A DNA stretch of 64,000 nt from Microbacterium pseudoresistens (GCF_013409745.1 NZ_JACCBH010000001.1:1736001-1800000); one strand, 5' to 3'. Counted from the first letter of the stretch, positions 45,036-54,713 are shown. Notes: generated by a model from the letters alone, not told the origin. Program-made: numbers and translations.

Positions 45036-45313
45036 GCATCCGCGTCACCCGGCCCGCGCGCACCGACGGTGCCGAGGCCATCCTGACGCCGGAGGCGCTG
45101 GCGTTCGTCGAGGAGCTGCATCAGCGTTTCGACGGGCGCCGGCGCGAGTTGCTCGCTGAAGAGGTCGCGGGCCCGGCCGCGCGCCTGGTCCCGAGCATCT
45201 GCCTCGACGACGACGTCGACTTCCTCACCCTTCCGGCCTACGATCTGCTCGAAGAGCCCGGAGCACGAACCCCCGATGAGACCGAAGACGAGATGCAGGA
45301 GGTGGCGGCATGA
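45032..45313 (+). CDS. Small protein resembling the N-terminus of malate synthase A
   Basis: 93 aa, from a TTG in a TTGA overlap with the malic enzyme stop. AILTPEALAFVEELHQRF followed by DGRRRELLAEE parallels the start of malate synthase A (E. coli AceB has an ILTAEAVEFLTEL stretch followed by PQRNKLL). The match then ends, after an acidic DDDVDF segment, and the protein stops. The next gene starts in its stop codon (ATGA) and encodes the catalytic-type barrel. A stand-alone N-terminal half of a split enzyme is the inferred reading. Confidence 0.65.
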   Translation: MSIRVTRPARTDGAEAILTPEALAFVEELHQRFDGRRRELLAEEVAGPAARLVPSICLDDDVDFLTLPAYDLLEEPGARTPDETEDEMQEVAA

Positions 45314-46569
45314 GCGGTGTGCTCGACGACGCCGATCTGGCACGTGTGGACGCGCAGCTGGCCGACACGGATGAACTGCTGCGCACGGCCTACCCGGGCG
45401 ATGACGGCAGCAGGCAGCCTGTGCACACCGTGTACGTGCCCGCCGACGTGTTCACGACCGACCTCGCAGCCCGCTGGGGCGAGCAGGCACTGAGCGCCGT
45501 CGCCGATGCAGGCGGCATGGACGCGCTGGCGGAGTCCGTGGGCATCCCGGATGAGCTCGTCCCGGCCGTCGCCGCGCGCGTCTCGGCCAAGCTCGCTGCG
45601 GAGCCGATCGAAGACCTCCGCCTCGACTTCGAAGACGGATACGGCGATCGCGGCGATGCCGAAGACGAGGATGCGCGCCGTGCGGCCTCTCTCGTGGCCG
45701 AGGCCGTTGCCGCAGGAACGGCACCGCCGTTCATCGGCATCCGCTTCAAGTGCTTCGAGGAGCCCACTCGCGCCCGCGGATTGCGCACGCTCGACCTCTT
45801 CCTCGGCGGTCTCATCGAGGCGGGCGGACTGCCCGACGGGCTCGTGCTGACGCTGCCGAAGGTGTCGACCGTCGCCCAGGTCGAGGCGATGGCCGACGTC
45901 GCGGCTGCGATCGAGCGCGGGCACGGCCTCGAAGAGGGGCGCATCCGCTTCGAGGTGCAGGTGGAGACGCCGCCCCTGGTACTGGGCGCCGACGGCCGCT
46001 CGCCGCTGGCGCAGCTGCCGCTGGCCGCTCTGGGCCGCATCTCGGCGCTGCACTACGGCACCTACGACTACAGCGCGTCGCTGGGGATCGCCGCCCGCTA
46101 CCAGTCGATGGAGCACCCGGCGGCCGACCTCGCCAAGGAGATCATGCAGCTCGCCGTGGCCGCCACCGGCATCCGCCTGTCGGACGGCTCGACGAACATC
46201 CTGCCGATCGGCGACCGCACGCAGGAGGCATGGTCGCTGCACGCCCGGCTCGTGCGCCGCTCCCTCGAGCGCGGCTACTTCCAGGGCTGGGACCTGCACG
46301 CGCACCAGCTGCCCACGCGCTACCTGGCCACCTACGCCTTCTACCGCGAGGGCTATCCTGAAGCGGCCGCGCGTCTGCGCGCGTACCTGGAGAAGACCCC
46401 CGGAGCCGTGCTCGACGAGCCGGCCACCGCGCGGGCGCTCGCCTGGTTCGTCCTGCGCGGGGTGCAGTGCGGCGCCATCGGGGCCGAGGAGGTGTCGGCC
46501 GACGCCGGCATCGACGAGACCGCGCTCGCGTGTCTCGCACACCCACGGCTCGCGCTCGTCGACGCCTGA
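45310..46569 (+). CDS. DUF6986-like HpcH/HpaI-CitE-fold protein, candidate malate synthase catalytic part
   Basis: 419 aa TIM-barrel protein. LRLDFEDGYGDRGDAEDEDARRA, IGIRFKCFE, LTLPKVSTVAQVEAM, RFEVQVETP and LHYGTYDYSASLGI correspond in order to the beta-strand motifs of the citrate lyase/malate synthase superfamily. The Mg-binding Glu (VETP) and Asp (TYDYSA) positions are kept. It is translationally coupled to the malate-synthase-like N-terminal protein. Condensation of glyoxylate with acetyl-CoA would fit the pathway, but activity is not established. Confidence 0.7.
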   Translation: MSGVLDDADLARVDAQLADTDELLRTAYPGDDGSRQPVHTVYVPADVFTTDLAARWGEQALSAVADAGGMDALAESVGIPDELVPAVAARVSAKLAAEPIEDLRLDFEDGYGDRGDAEDEDARRAASLVAEAVAAGTAPPFIGIRFKCFEEPTRARGLRTLDLFLGGLIEAGGLPDGLVLTLPKVSTVAQVEAMADVAAAIERGHGLEEGRIRFEVQVETPPLVLGADGRSPLAQLPLAALGRISALHYGTYDYSASLGIAARYQSMEHPAADLAKEIMQLAVAATGIRLSDGSTNILPIGDRTQEAWSLHARLVRRSLERGYFQGWDLHAHQLPTRYLATYAFYREGYPEAAARLRAYLEKTPGAVLDEPATARALAWFVLRGVQCGAIGAEEVSADAGIDETALACLAHPRLALVDA

Positions 46570-46625
46570 GCATCGACGCCGCTCCGCTTCTTCATCCACC
46601 ACATCACGACACCCACGAGGACACC

Positions 46626-47465
46626 ATGGGCTACTACACCCCCGCCGGCGGGCTGCCGGGTCAGAGCGAGCTGCTCACCGACCGCGCCATCGTCACCGAG
46701 GCGTACACCGTCATCCCGAAGGGCGTGCTGCGCGACATCGTCACGAGCAACCTGCCCGGCTTCACCGGCACCCGCTCGTGGATCATCGCGCGGCCGATCG
46801 CCGGATTCGCCACCACCTTCTCGCAGCTGATCGTCGAGATCCAGCCGGGCGGCGGCGCCGCGCGCCCCGAGCCCGAGGCGGGCGTCGAAGGCGTCGTCTT
46901 CGTCACCACGGGCGAGCTGACGCTGACCATCGCGGGCGAGGAGCACGTGCTGGGCGAGGGCGGCTACGCCTACCTCGCCGCGGGCGAGGAGTGGTCGCTC
47001 GCCAACAAGGGCTCCGAGCTCACCAGCTTCCACTGGGTGCGCAAGGCGTACGAAACGGCCGAGGGGATCGACGCGCCCGCGTCGTTCGTCACCCGCGACC
47101 AGGACGTGGCGCCGCGTCCAATGCCCGACACCGACGACGCCTGGGCCACGACGCGTTTCGTCGACCCCGACGACCTCGCGCACGACATGCACGTGAACAT
47201 CGTCACGTTCCAGCCGGGCGGGTCCATCCCGTTCGCCGAGACGCATGTCATGGAGCACGGTCTGTTCGTGCTCGAGGGCAAGGCCGTCTACCGCCTCAAC
47301 GGTGACTGGGTCGAGGTCGAGGCGGGCGACTACATGCACCTGCGCGCGTTCTGCCCACAGGCCTGCTACGCCGGTGGTCCCGGCCCCTTCCGCTACCTGC
47401 TGTACAAGGACGTGAACCGCCAAGTGATGCTGACGCGCGGCGGAGACCCCCGCCCCTGGGGCTGA
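46626..47465 (+). CDS. allE: (S)-ureidoglycine aminohydrolase (bicupin)
   Basis: 279 aa with two cupin barrels: PGGGAARPEPEAGVEGVVFVTTGELTL (N) and FQPGGSIPFAETHVMEHGLFVLEGKAVYRLNGDW (C, with the Glu/His metal ligands). The C-terminal YKDVNRQVML tail is typical. It releases ammonia from ureidoglycine, forming ureidoglycolate in allantoin degradation. It is the last gene of the malic-enzyme operon, 56 bp after the barrel protein. Confidence 0.92.
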   Translation: MGYYTPAGGLPGQSELLTDRAIVTEAYTVIPKGVLRDIVTSNLPGFTGTRSWIIARPIAGFATTFSQLIVEIQPGGGAARPEPEAGVEGVVFVTTGELTLTIAGEEHVLGEGGYAYLAAGEEWSLANKGSELTSFHWVRKAYETAEGIDAPASFVTRDQDVAPRPMPDTDDAWATTRFVDPDDLAHDMHVNIVTFQPGGSIPFAETHVMEHGLFVLEGKAVYRLNGDWVEVEAGDYMHLRAFCPQACYAGGPGPFRYLLYKDVNRQVMLTRGGDPRPWG

Positions 47466-47550
47466 TCCTCGGAGTTTGGATCGCCCCCGCAGCGATAGAG
47501 GGTTCTAACGGTGGTCGCAACACGCTGACTTTCAGGAGGTTGCGACTACC

Positions 47551-47793
47551 GTGTCGTTTACGAAGGAAAAGTGGGCAGCGCTGAGAATTCGGTTCCTCGA
47601 CCGGAGGGCTGTTGTCGGCTCCGTGACAGTGGTCGCTCGCGAGATGGGTCTGAACTGCAACTCGGTATATGTGTGGGGGCGGCAGGCGGGGCTGACGTCG
47701 AAGAGGCCTCCGCATGCGAAGAAAGCTGAGCCTCTCGCGCTCCGCAAGGCCGGCGAGGTCGTCGCACAGCGAATGAATGGTCGGCCTCGCTAA
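47551..47793 (+). pseudogene. IS30-like transposase N-terminal fragment
   Basis: 80 aa from a GTG. VVGSVTVVAREMGLNCNSVYVWGRQAGL is a helix-turn-helix like those that open IS30-type transposases, followed by a few basic residues and a stop. No DDE domain follows. With the broken IS5 gene next to it, this is read as debris of mobile elements. Confidence 0.55.
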
Positions 47794-47860
47794 GCTCGTC
47801 CTTACGGACTAGGCCGTGTTGATCAAGAGGTTTCGGTGTTCGGTGGGCGAGTCTTGAACC

Positions 47861-48434
47861 GTGACGCGACAGGAGATCTCTGACGAGGTGTGGGCCGTGC
47901 TCGAGCCGTTGATGCCGACGGTGTCCGGGAGGTCTCGGCCGTGGACGGATCACCGTTCGGCGGTGGAGGGTATGGCGTGGAAGTACCGCACAGGTGCGCC
48001 GTGGCGCGACGTTCCCGAGCGGTTCGGGAAATGGAACTCGATTTACAAGCGGTTCAACCGGTGGGCCGAGGACGGCACTTGGGAGAAGTTACTCGCCGAG
48101 GTGCAGAAGCAGGCCGACGTGGCGGGAAAGATCGACTGGGTGGTCTCGATCGATTCCACGATCGCGCGCGTGCATCAGCACGGCGCGACCCTCGCCCGCG
48201 ACACAGGGGGCTCCACCGAATCACACGAATCCGCAGATCGAGCCGCCTGATCACGCGATCGGCCGGTCCCGTGGCGGGTTGACAACGAAGCTGCACCTGG
48301 TTGCCGATGGGCGCGGCAGACCGTTGGGGATGGTGCTCACCGGCGGCAACGTCGCCGACACCACGATGCTCGCCGCGACGCTCGAAGACATCCACGTGCC
48401 TCGCGCGTCACGAGGGCGTTGCGACGACCCCTGA
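47861..48434 (+). pseudogene. Truncated IS5-family transposase
   Basis: The first frame (47861-48250) has MTRQEISDEVWAVLEPLMP, WKYRTGAPWRDVPERFGKW and the first catalytic Asp in VSIDSTIARVHQHGA. A second frame overlapping its end continues with GRSRGGLTTKLHLVADGRGRPL, as in two-frame IS5 members, then stops at 48434 before the catalytic Glu. About the last third is missing. It abuts the 3' end of the MFS gene. Confidence 0.8.
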
Positions 48435-48489
48435 ATCCGTCCGATGCGGGAGCGTTCGGTGTTTCGGGATCGGATGCTGCGGAGCACCG

Positions 48490-49710
48490 TTAGGAACCCG
48501 TGCGCGAAGCAGAATAGGGTGAGCGCGGGGACCTGTCGCGTCGGTGATAGAGGCGGCTCGCGAACGGAGTCATCGCTAGCGTCAGTAGGCAGATGCTCGC
48601 GACCGCCGCGGAGGGCACGAGGAACACTTCGGCCAGGCGCGTGATCATGACGCCAAGGGGCAGTGTGCCGACAGCCACACTCAGCAGCCCCATGGCCGCG
48701 GGACGATCCGGCGCGTCCGCGCTGGCGAGTGCGAGGACGGGCTGCTCGACGGTGAAGCCGGACTGACCGATTCCGGCGATGAGTAGCAGGATGAACGACA
48801 ATGCCCAGTTGTCTGTGAGCACGAAGGCCGCCAGACCTCCGAGCCCGACGATGGTGCCGATCGTATAGACGAGGTCGGGGCGCCGCGTCGGGCGCAGCGC
48901 GAGGTGGATGGAACCGATCAGGCAGCCGAAGCCGAGCGCGGCTGTGAGCCATCCAGCGACGATGGAATCCATCCCGCGATCCTGCGCGAAGTGCGGAATC
49001 GCAGGGTTCGCGGCGAAGAAGCCGACGTTCATGAGGACGGTGACGAGCAGCACACCGCGCAGCGGGATGTTGGTGCGCAGGACCCGCGCGTCGTCGGCGA
49101 TAGAGTGCGCCGGGTGTCGCTCGGAGCACGATCCGACGATGCGGGCCGCGCGCAGCAGGATTGCGGCCGCCATCATCACGATCGCGCAGAGGAACACCGC
49201 GCCGGCGGTGCCGGTGAGGGCGATCATGACCCCGCCCAGGATCGGACCGACGAGCGCGCCAGCTGAGGAGGAGATGGCTTCGATCGCCATGTAACGATGG
49301 CCCTTCGCATCGCCGACCATGTCTTGTAGGTGCGGCAGGCGGATGGAGATGTTGATGAGGTTGCCAAAGCCGATGAACAGCATGAACGCCATGACGAGGA
49401 TCGGCGAAGGTCCCAGGAGAACGATGCCGAGGGTAGTGAGGGTGACTAGCGTCGCGACCATTGCGCTGCCCCGTGCGGAGGCGATTTCTGGGGGCTGGTG
49501 GCGGGTGAGAAAAGGGATGCGGCGAAAAGCGCTGCCACAGAGCATGGGGAGGAAGTAGAGCGCGCCGCCGATCTCGGTGATCAGCAGCGACGACGTCTCG
49601 GCGCTGAGGGCGTACGCGCCGGCGAAGAGACCGATGCCTCGGGCAAGGTTCAGAGCGACCCCGGAGAGCAGCATGGGCAGATAGTTGCCGGGGAGCGCGA
49701 TGCGAGACAT
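48490..49710 (-). CDS. MFS transporter, last gene of the NCS1 operon
   Basis: 406 aa with about twelve helices; begins MSRIALPGNYLPMLLSGVALNLARGIGLF. It lacks motifs that would name a substrate. The C-terminal tail is Arg/Ser-rich and lies close to the IS5 remnant, so the last residues may have been altered by that insertion. It is 63 bp after the deacetylase gene and presumably exports or imports a related compound. Confidence 0.78.
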   Translation of the reverse strand: MSRIALPGNYLPMLLSGVALNLARGIGLFAGAYALSAETSSLLITEIGGALYFLPMLCGSAFRRIPFLTRHQPPEIASARGSAMVATLVTLTTLGIVLLGPSPILVMAFMLFIGFGNLINISIRLPHLQDMVGDAKGHRYMAIEAISSSAGALVGPILGGVMIALTGTAGAVFLCAIVMMAAAILLRAARIVGSCSERHPAHSIADDARVLRTNIPLRGVLLVTVLMNVGFFAANPAIPHFAQDRGMDSIVAGWLTAALGFGCLIGSIHLALRPTRRPDLVYTIGTIVGLGGLAAFVLTDNWALSFILLLIAGIGQSGFTVEQPVLALASADAPDRPAAMGLLSVAVGTLPLGVMITRLAEVFLVPSAAVASICLLTLAMTPFASRLYHRRDRSPRSPYSASRTGS

Positions 49711-49773
49711 GGAGAGGGCCTTTCCGATGGGAGAGGCGCCCGAATCGCTTCGGACGCCCCTCCCATCCGGGAC

Positions 49774-50727
49774 TCAGTTGGTGGCAAACGAGTCGGAGTT
49801 CTCGATCCACCACTTCGCGATCTCGGACCGGGGGGCGAACCAGACGTCTCCGGTGCCGAGGGCGTACTCGATGAACATCTTCAGCGCCGAGGCGCGCGAT
49901 GCCTGACCGATCCAGTGCGCGTGCACACCGATCGTCATCATCTTGCCGTGGGTTTCGCCCTCGCTGCGCAGGTAGTCGAAGCCGTGCTTGAGGGTCTTGA
50001 AGTAGTCCTCCGGCTCCGAGTAACCCTGGCCGATGACGAACCGGTGGTCGTTATACACCGGGCTGTAGGGGATCACGAGGTGCTTCTTGTCGGACACTGT
50101 GACGAAGTAGGGCACGTCGTCGTTGATCGCGTCCGAGTCGTAGAGGAAGCCACCCTCCTCCACAACGAGCTCACGGGTGTTCATCGAGGCCGTCCGCGAC
50201 TGCCAGCCGACCGGGCGCGAGCCGCAGGTCTCCTCGATGATCTGGATGGCCGCCTGCATGCGCTCCTGCTCTTCGCGACGGTCGAGCAGGTGGGCGTACT
50301 CCCACCGCCAGCCGTGGCAGCCGGGCTCGTGGCCGGCCTCCTGCACGTAGGCGCCGACCTCGGGGTTGCGCGCGAAGGCGACTGCGCAGCCTGAGATTGT
50401 CGTCTTGATGTCGTACTCGTCGAACAGGCGGGCCATGCGCCAGATTCCGGCGCGGCTGCCGTACTCCGAGACGGATTCGCCGGGGAGGTCGCGGTAGCGG
50501 TCGTCGATGCCGTACGGGAACTCGAAGATCTTGTCGTTTTGGCGGTCGCCGGACGGCCACGAGGCCTCGGCACCGGTCTCGAAGTTCACGACGATGGGGA
50601 CGGCGACCTTCTTACCCCCCGGCCATCGGGCCTGGATGCCGTTGCGGCCGTGACCGTAGAGGTCGCGGACCGGGCCGGGGCCGGGCTCGTCCTCGAATCC
50701 GCTGACTCGGTCGTTGGAGATTGCCAT
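49774..50727 (-). CDS. PuuE-like polysaccharide-deacetylase-fold amidohydrolase
   Basis: 317 aa. DLYGHGRNGIQARWPGGKKVAVPIVVNFETGAE and SVSEYGSRAGIWRMARLFDEYDIKTTISGCAVA match the NodB-fold group that includes the cofactor-independent allantoinase PuuE and HpPgdA-type enzymes. GHEPGCHGWRWEY carries a His that would bind metal, and VHAHWIG the C-terminal His. Its substrate is probably a cyclic or linear amide related to allantoin or hydantoin. Confidence 0.8.
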   Translation of the reverse strand: MAISNDRVSGFEDEPGPGPVRDLYGHGRNGIQARWPGGKKVAVPIVVNFETGAEASWPSGDRQNDKIFEFPYGIDDRYRDLPGESVSEYGSRAGIWRMARLFDEYDIKTTISGCAVAFARNPEVGAYVQEAGHEPGCHGWRWEYAHLLDRREEQERMQAAIQIIEETCGSRPVGWQSRTASMNTRELVVEEGGFLYDSDAINDDVPYFVTVSDKKHLVIPYSPVYNDHRFVIGQGYSEPEDYFKTLKHGFDYLRSEGETHGKMMTIGVHAHWIGQASRASALKMFIEYALGTGDVWFAPRSEIAKWWIENSDSFATN

Positions 50728-50730
50728 TTC

Positions 50731-51462
50731 TTACCCTTCGTTGGTGTTGGAAGCAGTGGACTCGGGCTCCATGTAGGACGCGAACATGCCCGTGGCTCGG
50801 CCGGCGACCTCGCGAGCGACGAGGACCGGCACGCCAACAGCGCGGTGCAGCTGCTGACTGTCCGCGGCGCCGAAGCCGAAGCAGTCGAGGACGATTGCCT
50901 GAGCGCCGGCGTCGATGAGGGCGCTGCAGCGCTCCAACAGCATGGTCGAGCGGGCTTCGGACGTGGAGTACGGCGGAACCGCGACCACATCGACCGTGAA
51001 GCCGTCGGCCTCCCACTTCGCCTGAGCGAACGGGACCTGGCCGACGTTCGGCGTGACGACGGCGATCGGCTGATCGGTGCCGATAGTCGCCTTCACGATG
51101 TGGGGGATGAGTTGTCCCGCGATGAGCAGCGGGACGCTGCACGTGAACGCACCGAGGTCGCCCGCGCACAGCACGGCCACGGCATCGGCGCCGTCGGTAA
51201 CGAGCGCGTCGATCGATCGCTGCACATAGGGGCGGATACGGTCGCGCGGGACGTCGATCCCACCCTCCTGTCCGGCCGGGATGTGGATGGGGTAATCGCC
51301 GTTCGGGTCGTGGAGGCTGACAGCCTCCTCATCGCTCACCCCGTCGAGGGCGCCGGTCATCCGAGCGGGGGTGCGGCCCAGATGTGGGGCGAATGCTGCC
51401 TCGAAGTCGGGCCGAGGGGTGCGTCCGAGCGTGGCGAGCCCGATGAATCCGGTGTCGGTCAT
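50731..51462 (-). CDS. AroM-family protein (Asp/Glu racemase-like fold)
   Basis: 243 aa. FIGLATLGRTPRPDFEAAFAPHLG and the GALDGVSDEEAVSL segment match AroM-type proteins. The two conserved cysteines of the racemase superfamily appear in VAVLCAGDLGAF and IVLDCFGFGA. The superfamily includes hydantoin racemase, maleate isomerase and arylmalonate decarboxylase. It is separated from the PuuE-like gene by 3 bp, so the two may act in sequence. Confidence 0.78.
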   Translation of the reverse strand: MTDTGFIGLATLGRTPRPDFEAAFAPHLGRTPARMTGALDGVSDEEAVSLHDPNGDYPIHIPAGQEGGIDVPRDRIRPYVQRSIDALVTDGADAVAVLCAGDLGAFTCSVPLLIAGQLIPHIVKATIGTDQPIAVVTPNVGQVPFAQAKWEADGFTVDVVAVPPYSTSEARSTMLLERCSALIDAGAQAIVLDCFGFGAADSQQLHRAVGVPVLVAREVAGRATGMFASYMEPESTASNTNEG

Positions 51463-51532
51463 ATCGATTCCTTATCTCTTCTGCCTGCCGTTATCTCTTG
51501 CCCGTCCTTATCTCTTCTGCGTGAGCGGATGC

Positions 51533-52297
51533 TCACAGCATCACGTCGCCGCTGTTGGGACCGAGAGTCTGGCCGACGTAGAGCGCGCCGCTGACGTCGC
51601 CGGCCAGCAGTAGCACGGTCGGTGCGACTTCGGCAGGGACGCCTGAGCGCCCCAGCGGAAGTGCCTTGGCGGTTTCGCGCAGGGTCTCCTCGCTGAGCGT
51701 CGCTTCGAACGGGGTCGAGATCGGACCGGGGGCGACGGAATTTACGAGGATGCGCTCGCCCGCGAGCTCGCGGGCGAGCGCTTTGGTGAGGCCGATGACG
51801 CCGGCCTTCGAGGCCGCATAGTGGGTGAGCCGCTCGCGCCCGCGCTGGCCGACCTGGCTGGCGATGTTGATGATGCGCCCGCCGCCGGCCTGGCGCAGGT
51901 AGGGGATGGCCTCGCGGCAGGCGAGGAACACACCGGTCAGGTTGAGATCGATGACCCGCTGCCACCGGGCGAACGGCATGTCGGAGAGGGGGACCTCGTC
52001 GATCACTCCGGCGCAGTTGACCAGGATGTCGAGGCCACCGAGCAGGCGGGTCGACTCGGCGAACGCCGCCGCGACGGACTCCTCACTGGTGATGTCGATC
52101 TGCGCGACGTACACGGTGCCGCCGGTGGACAGACGCTGCGCCAGCTGAGCGGCAGTGTCCACATTGTGGTCGGCGATGACGACGGCCGCGCCCTCGACAA
52201 CGAGCAGCTCGACGATCGCCTCGCCGATCGCGCCGGCGCCGCCGATGACGATGACTCTCTTGTTCTTCACAAGATCGCTCTGCGGTGACGATGCCAT
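51533..52297 (-). CDS. SDR-family dehydrogenase (FabG-like)
   Basis: 254 aa from the ATG at 52297. RVIVIGGAGAIGEAIVELL binds NAD(P), LVNCAGVI replaces the usual NNAG, and the triad is Ser (NIASQVG), Tyr and Lys (HYAASKAGVIGLTKAL). It ends SGDVML. It belongs to the NCS1-AroM-PuuE operon, suggesting oxidation of a hydroxyl in the imported compound or its product. Confidence 0.85.
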   Translation of the reverse strand: MASSPQSDLVKNKRVIVIGGAGAIGEAIVELLVVEGAAVVIADHNVDTAAQLAQRLSTGGTVYVAQIDITSEESVAAAFAESTRLLGGLDILVNCAGVIDEVPLSDMPFARWQRVIDLNLTGVFLACREAIPYLRQAGGGRIINIASQVGQRGRERLTHYAASKAGVIGLTKALARELAGERILVNSVAPGPISTPFEATLSEETLRETAKALPLGRSGVPAEVAPTVLLLAGDVSGALYVGQTLGPNSGDVML

Positions 52298-52329
52298 TTC
52301 GATGGACCTTTCGTTGATGTTGCCTGTGC

Positions 52330-53157
52330 CTAGACGAGTCCGGCAATGTGGGGGATCGCGTCGGTCACGAGGAGGGGCTCCGGGACGAGCCCGTGCTTCG
52401 CCGACCGCAGCTCGTCGAATCCTTGCGGGTACCACCAGTGCGCACCCGTGTGCGACGTAATCGACGCGCCGAACCGACTGCCGATGAGCTCCGCCATCTC
52501 ACGGTGAGTCAGCAGCTCGGTGACCGCGTCGTATGTCGGTGCCACCGAGGGGAGCTTGCCGATGGCGACGAGCATGTCCACGCAGTCTCGAATCCAAATC
52601 ATCGGCTCGCGCTGTTCGGTGTTATATGAGATCTCACCTTCGCGCACCGCGCTGCGGACCATCTCGTGCACCGGGTTGAACGTCTCACGGCCTTCGCCGT
52701 AGACCGATCCGATGCGCACCGACGTGAACTCCGTGCTCGTGGCTGAACTGTAGTGCAGCGCGAGCAGCTCGCCGAAGTGCTTGGTGACACCGTAGATCGA
52801 GTCCGCGCAAGCGCGGCCGTCGACCGCGGACGCGTACGAGCTGACGGATGCGCCGTAGACGACGCGACGGACCCCGGCGTTCACGGCAGCACGGAAAACC
52901 GCGAGCGTGCCGGCGCAGTTGATGTCGATGACTTTCTCGGGCTCATCGGTGAAGAGCATCGGTCCGGAGACCCCGGCGAGGTGGTGGACGACGTCGGGCC
53001 GGGCGGCATCGATGGCGCGCTGCACCGCGGGCTCATCGCGGATGTCGATGCGTGTCTCGTCGTCGGAGAGCCCGACGACGTCATGGCCCTCATCGGCCAG
53101 GCGCTGCAGGAGTGCCTGGCCGATGAAGCCGGTGTGACCCGTGATGAGGATCCTCAT
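52330..53157 (-). CDS. NAD-dependent epimerase/dehydratase family protein
   Basis: 275 aa from the ATG at 53157, overlapping the NCS1 stop (ATGA). MRILITGHTGFIGQALLQRL is the NAD-binding loop, HHLAGVSGPML the second strand, and YGVTKHFGE the YxxxK active site. Such extended SDRs act on nucleotide sugars or, in some catabolic operons, on small hydroxy acids. The operon context favours a catabolic role. Confidence 0.85.
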   Translation of the reverse strand: MRILITGHTGFIGQALLQRLADEGHDVVGLSDDETRIDIRDEPAVQRAIDAARPDVVHHLAGVSGPMLFTDEPEKVIDINCAGTLAVFRAAVNAGVRRVVYGASVSSYASAVDGRACADSIYGVTKHFGELLALHYSSATSTEFTSVRIGSVYGEGRETFNPVHEMVRSAVREGEISYNTEQREPMIWIRDCVDMLVAIGKLPSVAPTYDAVTELLTHREMAELIGSRFGASITSHTGAHWWYPQGFDELRSAKHGLVPEPLLVTDAIPHIAGLV

Positions 53158-54713
53158 CACGGGTTCTCCGCGCCCGTGACGGCTTCGGTCGAGTCGGCGG
53201 CTTCGTTCTGCGGGAGGACGATGACCTTGCCGTTCGAGATGATCAGGTGGAGGATGACTGCGAGTCCGGCGCCGATGAACCAGGAGAAGTCCTTCAGTGG
53301 GCCGAAGCCGGGGCCGACGGCGATCACGAGGGCGATGAGACCGGACGGGATGAAGGCCCACAGCGTCTTCAGGCTCACACCGCGGTTGTAGTAGTAGATC
53401 GACTCCGGCGTCGGGAGGAACATGTGCCGCAGCACGAAGCGCTGACGACGGACGATGAAGAAGTCCGCGACCATGATGCCGAAGAGCGGTCCTATCAGGG
53501 CGCCCAGGCTGCCGAGGAAGTAGCCAACGACGATCGGGCTGTTGAAGTAGTTCCAGGGCGTGACGACCACCGCGATGATCGCGGTGGCGATGCCGGCGCG
53601 GCGAAACGAGATGCGGCCAGGGGCGAGGTTGGTCACGTCAAAGGCGGCCGAGACGAAGTTCGAGATGACGTTCACGCCGACTGTGGCTAAGGTGAAGCCG
53701 CCGGCGAAGATATAGAACAGCAGGTCGTTCTCGACGTGGGTCATCAGGATGCCTGGGTCCTTGAGCGTCTCGTGGTCGACGACGAGCACCTGCACGGCGG
53801 CACCGGTGGTGAGCACCGAGGTGACGGCGAACAGCGTCCAGTTCAGCGGGGCGCCGAGGATGGTGCCGATCTTGACCGTGCGCGAGTCGCGGGTGAAGCG
53901 GGCGAAGTCGGAGTAGTTCAGCATGACCGGGGCCAGCTGCGAAACGACCTGCGCGGCGACGAGCGCGATGAGGCCGATCTTGGCGCCGGTGGCGAGTGGG
54001 GTGTCACCGGTTCCGCTGAACCAATCGAACTTCCAGTCGGCCTCGTTCAGGAAGTAGACCATGGCGCCGAGCATCGTGATCCAGATGATCGGGCCGGCGA
54101 AGCCCTGGACGTGTCGGATAGCCTCCATTCCCCTCTGCACGATGATCAGCTGCAGGAGCGAGAGGAGGAGGAAACAGATCCAGCCGCCCAGGTGGAGCCC
54201 GAGGAAGTGGATCGACTCCGGAGCGCTGAGGTCCCCGAACGGCGACCAGATGCGGGTGATCACCGCGTTGAGCGCGATCGAGGCCAGGTAGGTCTGCACA
54301 CCGTACCAGGCGATGGCGACGACGCCGCGGATGACGGCGGCGATGTTGGCGCCCCAGATGCCCCAGGTGATGCGGCTGATCACCGGGTACGGGCTACCCG
54401 TCTTCTGGCCGATGAGGCCCGACAGCACGCAGCCGAGGCTGAGGATGATGCAGCCGACGAAGATGCCGATCGTCATGTCGAAGGCGCTGATGCCCATGGT
54501 GAGGAAGATGCCCGCCGCCCAGGTGTAACTCGCCGCGTTGTGAGCGACGTTCATCCAGAGGGATATCAGGTGGTAGGTGTTCCAGGTCCGCTTCTGGGGA
54601 GGAACTGGTGCGAGATCCTCGTTGTATAAGCGTCCCTCTGGGTCCGCGGCCTGGAGCGTTTTGAAAGGTTCTTCGTTCCATCGAACCTGGGTGTCGCTGG
54701 GGACGTTGTCCAT
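53157..54713 (-). CDS. NCS1-family nucleobase/hydantoin/allantoin transporter
   Basis: 518 aa, twelve predicted helices. NEDLAPVPPQKRTWNTYHLISLWMNVAHNAASY marks the NCS1 family; VMLNYSDFARFTRDSRTVKIGT and the PWNYFNSPIVVGYFLGS segment are also conserved. The family imports uracil, thiamine precursors, hydantoins, allantoin and purines by Na or H symport. First gene of the six-gene minus-strand operon and divergent from an IclR gene, so the imported compound is likely the pathway's starting substrate. Confidence 0.88.
   Translation of the reverse strand: MDNVPSDTQVRWNEEPFKTLQAADPEGRLYNEDLAPVPPQKRTWNTYHLISLWMNVAHNAASYTWAAGIFLTMGISAFDMTIGIFVGCIILSLGCVLSGLIGQKTGSPYPVISRITWGIWGANIAAVIRGVVAIAWYGVQTYLASIALNAVITRIWSPFGDLSAPESIHFLGLHLGGWICFLLLSLLQLIIVQRGMEAIRHVQGFAGPIIWITMLGAMVYFLNEADWKFDWFSGTGDTPLATGAKIGLIALVAAQVVSQLAPVMLNYSDFARFTRDSRTVKIGTILGAPLNWTLFAVTSVLTTGAAVQVLVVDHETLKDPGILMTHVENDLLFYIFAGGFTLATVGVNVISNFVSAAFDVTNLAPGRISFRRAGIATAIIAVVVTPWNYFNSPIVVGYFLGSLGALIGPLFGIMVADFFIVRRQRFVLRHMFLPTPESIYYYNRGVSLKTLWAFIPSGLIALVIAVGPGFGPLKDFSWFIGAGLAVILHLIISNGKVIVLPQNEAADSTEAVTGAENP

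Noticed and set aside
47861-48250. The first IS5 frame as an intact gene
   Set aside because: It ends before the second catalytic Asp and the continuation in the next frame stops before the Glu, so no functional transposase can be made.
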